The position numbers and the translations under genes were made by a program. From Burkholderiaceae bacterium (GTDB lineage Bacteria > Pseudomonadota > Gammaproteobacteria > Burkholderiales > Burkholderiaceae_C), in NCBI GenBank assembly GCA_023262645.1, contig JALRAA010000058.1, positions 1 through 7,648 on the forward strand: a DNA stretch of 7,648 nt, given 5' to 3'. Shown here piece by piece: positions 5,609-7,648 of the stretch. How positions within the stretch are numbered: the stretch's first letter is position 1; each line of letters starts with the position of its first letter. The notes below the pieces were generated by a model. The model worked only from the letters and a program-made list of their open reading frames with translations. It did no database searches and was not told the origin of the DNA.

Positions 5609-7648
5609 ATGCGCGCTGCCAACGTACACACACGGGCAGATATTTTTGAGGCGCAAGGGGTGTTGCGCATTGTTCGTGCACCGTTGCCCGCTGCGCCTGC
5701 CGCGCCCGGTCAACCCGGTTTTGTCTACAGCCATCCCGAGGAAGGCTTGGAATGCTTCATTGCATTGTGGGACGACGGCAGTGTGACTGCGTTGCATGGC
5801 CATGTCGATTTGGGCACGGGATTGCGCACAGCGTTGACACAAATCGTTGCCGAAGAATTGTCGATGTCACCTTCGCGGGTGCATTTGCTCATGGGCATGA
5901 CCGATGTGTCGCCCAACCAAGGCGCCACAATTGCCAGCGCCTCGTTGCAAGTGCATGCAGCCCCGCTGCGAGCTGCTGCCGCGCAGGCCGCGCAATGGTT
6001 GTTGCAACAAGCATCGCACCTCTGGGGCAAACCGGTGAAGCAATTGCGCTTGTGTCCTGAAGGTATACAAGCCGATACAGAACGCGCAGTGCCTTGGGGA
6101 AATTTGCTGACGGGTTTGAATCTGGAATTGGCGCTGGATATCCACACGCCATTGAAGCCATTGCAAGACCACACCGTCTCTGGCGAGAGCTTGCCACGGG
6201 TGGACATACCGGCCAAGGTGTTTGGCGAATTGGTGTTTGTGCATGACATGCGTGTGCCGGGCATGTTGCACGGCCGTGTGGTGCGTCCGCCTTATGCAGG
6301 CGCTGACAGTGGTGACTTCATTGGTCGAACACTGGAGCGCGTGGACACGCAATCGATTGCGCATTTGCCGGGCATCCGTTCGGTGGTCGTGCAAGGGGAT
6401 TTTGTGGGCATCGTGGCCGAGCGCGAAGAATATGCCGAGCAAGCCATGCGTGAATTGCACGTGGTGTGGAAGCCTTGGCCAGGCATGCCTGATGTGTCCG
6501 ATGTTGAACAAGCCATCAGGCGCAACCCATCGACGGCCCGCCAATTGGTGAATGAAGGTGATGTCGATCAGGCATTGGCAGATGCTTCGCAACATTTGCA
6601 GCGTACCTATGTGTGGCCGTACCAATTGCATGCCTCGATCGGCCCGTCGTGTGCACTGGCACATTGGCAGCCCGCCGATCCGGCCAACCCGCACTGCCGT
6701 TTGCGCATATGGGCGGGCACGCAAAACCCGCATGCTTTGCGTGCTGACATTGCCCTGTTGTGTGGACTGCACGACACCGAAGTGGACATGGTGCGCATGG
6801 AAGCTGCAGGTTGCTATGGACGCAATGGCGCTGACGACGTGGCTGCCGATGCAGCCTTGTTGTCCAAAGCCGTGGGTGCACCGGTGCGTGTGCAACTCAG
6901 CCGCGAACAAGAACACCTGTGGGAGCCCAAAGGGGCTGCGCAATGGATGCAAGTGCAAGGCGGTTTGTCCGGCAATGGTGAACCCAGCGGGTACGACTTT
7001 CACACATCGTATCCGTCTAACGGTGCCACCACCTTGGCCCTGTTGTTGACCCGAACGGTGGAGCCGCTGGCGCGGGTCTATGAAATGGGCGACCGCACTG
7101 CACGGCCACCGTACGACTTTGCCGATCTGCGCATCACCGTCAACGACATGCCGCCGATATTGCGTGCCTCTTGGTTGCGCGGCGTGTCGGCTTTGCCCAA
7201 TGCGTTTGCGCATGAAAGTTTCATCGATGAATTGGCGACTGCTGCGGCTGTCGATCCGTTGCAATACCGACTCGCGCACCTGTCAGATGTGCGAGCGCGT
7301 GAGGTGTTGCAAGCCACGGCTGACAAAGCCGGTTGGAAGACGCATACCCAACCACAACAACAAGACCCCCAAGGCGAATGGTTGCAAGGGCAAGGTGTAG
7401 CCTATGCGCGTTACACACACAGCAAATGGCCAGGCTTTGGTGCGGCTTGGGCAGCATGGGTGGCCGATGTGCAAGTGCACAAAACCACGGGGGAAGTGCA
7501 AGTGAAGCGCGTGGTGGTGGGCCATGATGCAGGCCGCGTCATCAACCCGCAAGGTGTTGAACACCAAGTGCATGGCAATGTGTTGCAGACCACCAGCCGT
7601 GCTTTGATGGAGCACATACAAACCGATGCACATGACGGTCGCGTGACC
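5609..7648 (+). CDS. nicB: Nicotinate dehydrogenase molybdopterin subunit, N-terminal 680 residues (runs off right edge)
   Basis: The frame is open from the ATG at 5609 to the last base, 680 codons without a stop. The product is the large molybdenum-cofactor subunit that hydroxylates nicotinate at C6 together with NicA. Visible parts are a first cofactor-binding segment with GHVDLGTGLRT (64-74) and SPNQGATIASAS (about 100-111); a hammerhead-like domain from about 190 (PRVDIPAKVFGELVFVHDM, RVVRPPYAGADSGDF); then LHASIGPSCALA, GCYGRNGADDVAADA (about 400), REQEHLWEPKG and SWLRGVSALPNAFAHESFID (about 521-540). These agree block by block with P. putida NicB as I recall it, whereas the xanthine dehydrogenase molybdenum subunit is arranged differently. 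P. putida NicB is roughly 1190 residues and ends in cytochrome c domains that pass electrons to the respiratory chain; whether this one does lies outside the window. The ATG has no clear ribosome site, so translation is probably coupled to nicA. Confidence 0.92.
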   Translation, partial: MRAANVHTRADIFEAQGVLRIVRAPLPAAPAAPGQPGFVYSHPEEGLECFIALWDDGSVTALHGHVDLGTGLRTALTQIVAEELSMSPSRVHLLMGMTDVSPNQGATIASASLQVHAAPLRAAAAQAAQWLLQQASHLWGKPVKQLRLCPEGIQADTERAVPWGNLLTGLNLELALDIHTPLKPLQDHTVSGESLPRVDIPAKVFGELVFVHDMRVPGMLHGRVVRPPYAGADSGDFIGRTLERVDTQSIAHLPGIRSVVVQGDFVGIVAEREEYAEQAMRELHVVWKPWPGMPDVSDVEQAIRRNPSTARQLVNEGDVDQALADASQHLQRTYVWPYQLHASIGPSCALAHWQPADPANPHCRLRIWAGTQNPHALRADIALLCGLHDTEVDMVRMEAAGCYGRNGADDVAADAALLSKAVGAPVRVQLSREQEHLWEPKGAAQWMQVQGGLSGNGEPSGYDFHTSYPSNGATTLALLLTRTVEPLARVYEMGDRTARPPYDFADLRITVNDMPPILRASWLRGVSALPNAFAHESFIDELATAAAVDPLQYRLAHLSDVRAREVLQATADKAGWKTHTQPQQQDPQGEWLQGQGVAYARYTHSKWPGFGAAWAAWVADVQVHKTTGEVQVKRVVVGHDAGRVINPQGVEHQVHGNVLQTTSRALMEHIQTDAHDGRVT

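Noticed and set aside
5867..7279. Long open frame on the minus strand (470 codons) opposite nicB
   Set aside because: It is low-complexity His/Gln/Arg-rich sequence without motifs, lying exactly opposite a well-recognised NicB reading frame.
5115..7648. NicA/NicB as isoquinoline 1-oxidoreductase or xanthine dehydrogenase subunits
   Set aside because: The QCGYCLNGM motif and many extended blocks fit NicA/NicB better, and the genomic context is nicotinate-related.

Overview
The window reads as one catabolic locus of a proteobacterium, most likely a betaproteobacterium of the order Burkholderiales. The support is moderate to high GC by eye, heavy use of TTG for leucine, tightly packed genes, and close resemblance of the last two products to Pseudomonas-type NicA and NicB. 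The genus is not determinable from this window. No RNA gene, mobile element or CRISPR array was seen, and no gap exceeds 100 bases.

Layout: an enamidase-like amidohydrolase (ena) leaves the window leftwards on the minus strand (1-447). A 99-base divergent intergenic region (448-546) separates it from a rightward run of seven genes: hnr (6-hydroxynicotinate reductase, 547-2148), a UPF0280/ApbE-like protein (2148-3053), two tandem DUF1185 (PF06684) paralogues (3050-3706 and 3723-4307), a Tat-signal-bearing nicotinamidase (4368-5087), nicA (5115-5606) and nicB (from 5609, running off the right edge). Three junctions overlap or nearly touch (hnr/UPF0280, UPF0280/DUF1185, nicA/nicB), so an operon is likely.

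How the genes fit together (inference from family knowledge): the exported nicotinamidase would turn nicotinamide into nicotinate. NicAB would hydroxylate nicotinate to 6-hydroxynicotinate. Hnr would reduce this to 1,4,5,6-tetrahydro-6-oxonicotinate. Enamidase would open the ring to 2-formylglutarate and ammonia. This joins the entry enzyme of the aerobic Pseudomonas pathway to the reductive steps known from the anaerobe Eubacterium (Clostridium) barkeri, in place of the NicC/NicD/NicX oxygenase route. A reductive route via tetrahydro-oxonicotinate has been described physiologically in Azorhizobium, so the chemistry has a precedent.

The least explained parts are the UPF0280 protein, which may attach the covalent flavin known in Hnr, and the two DUF1185 paralogues, whose role in the pathway is unknown.
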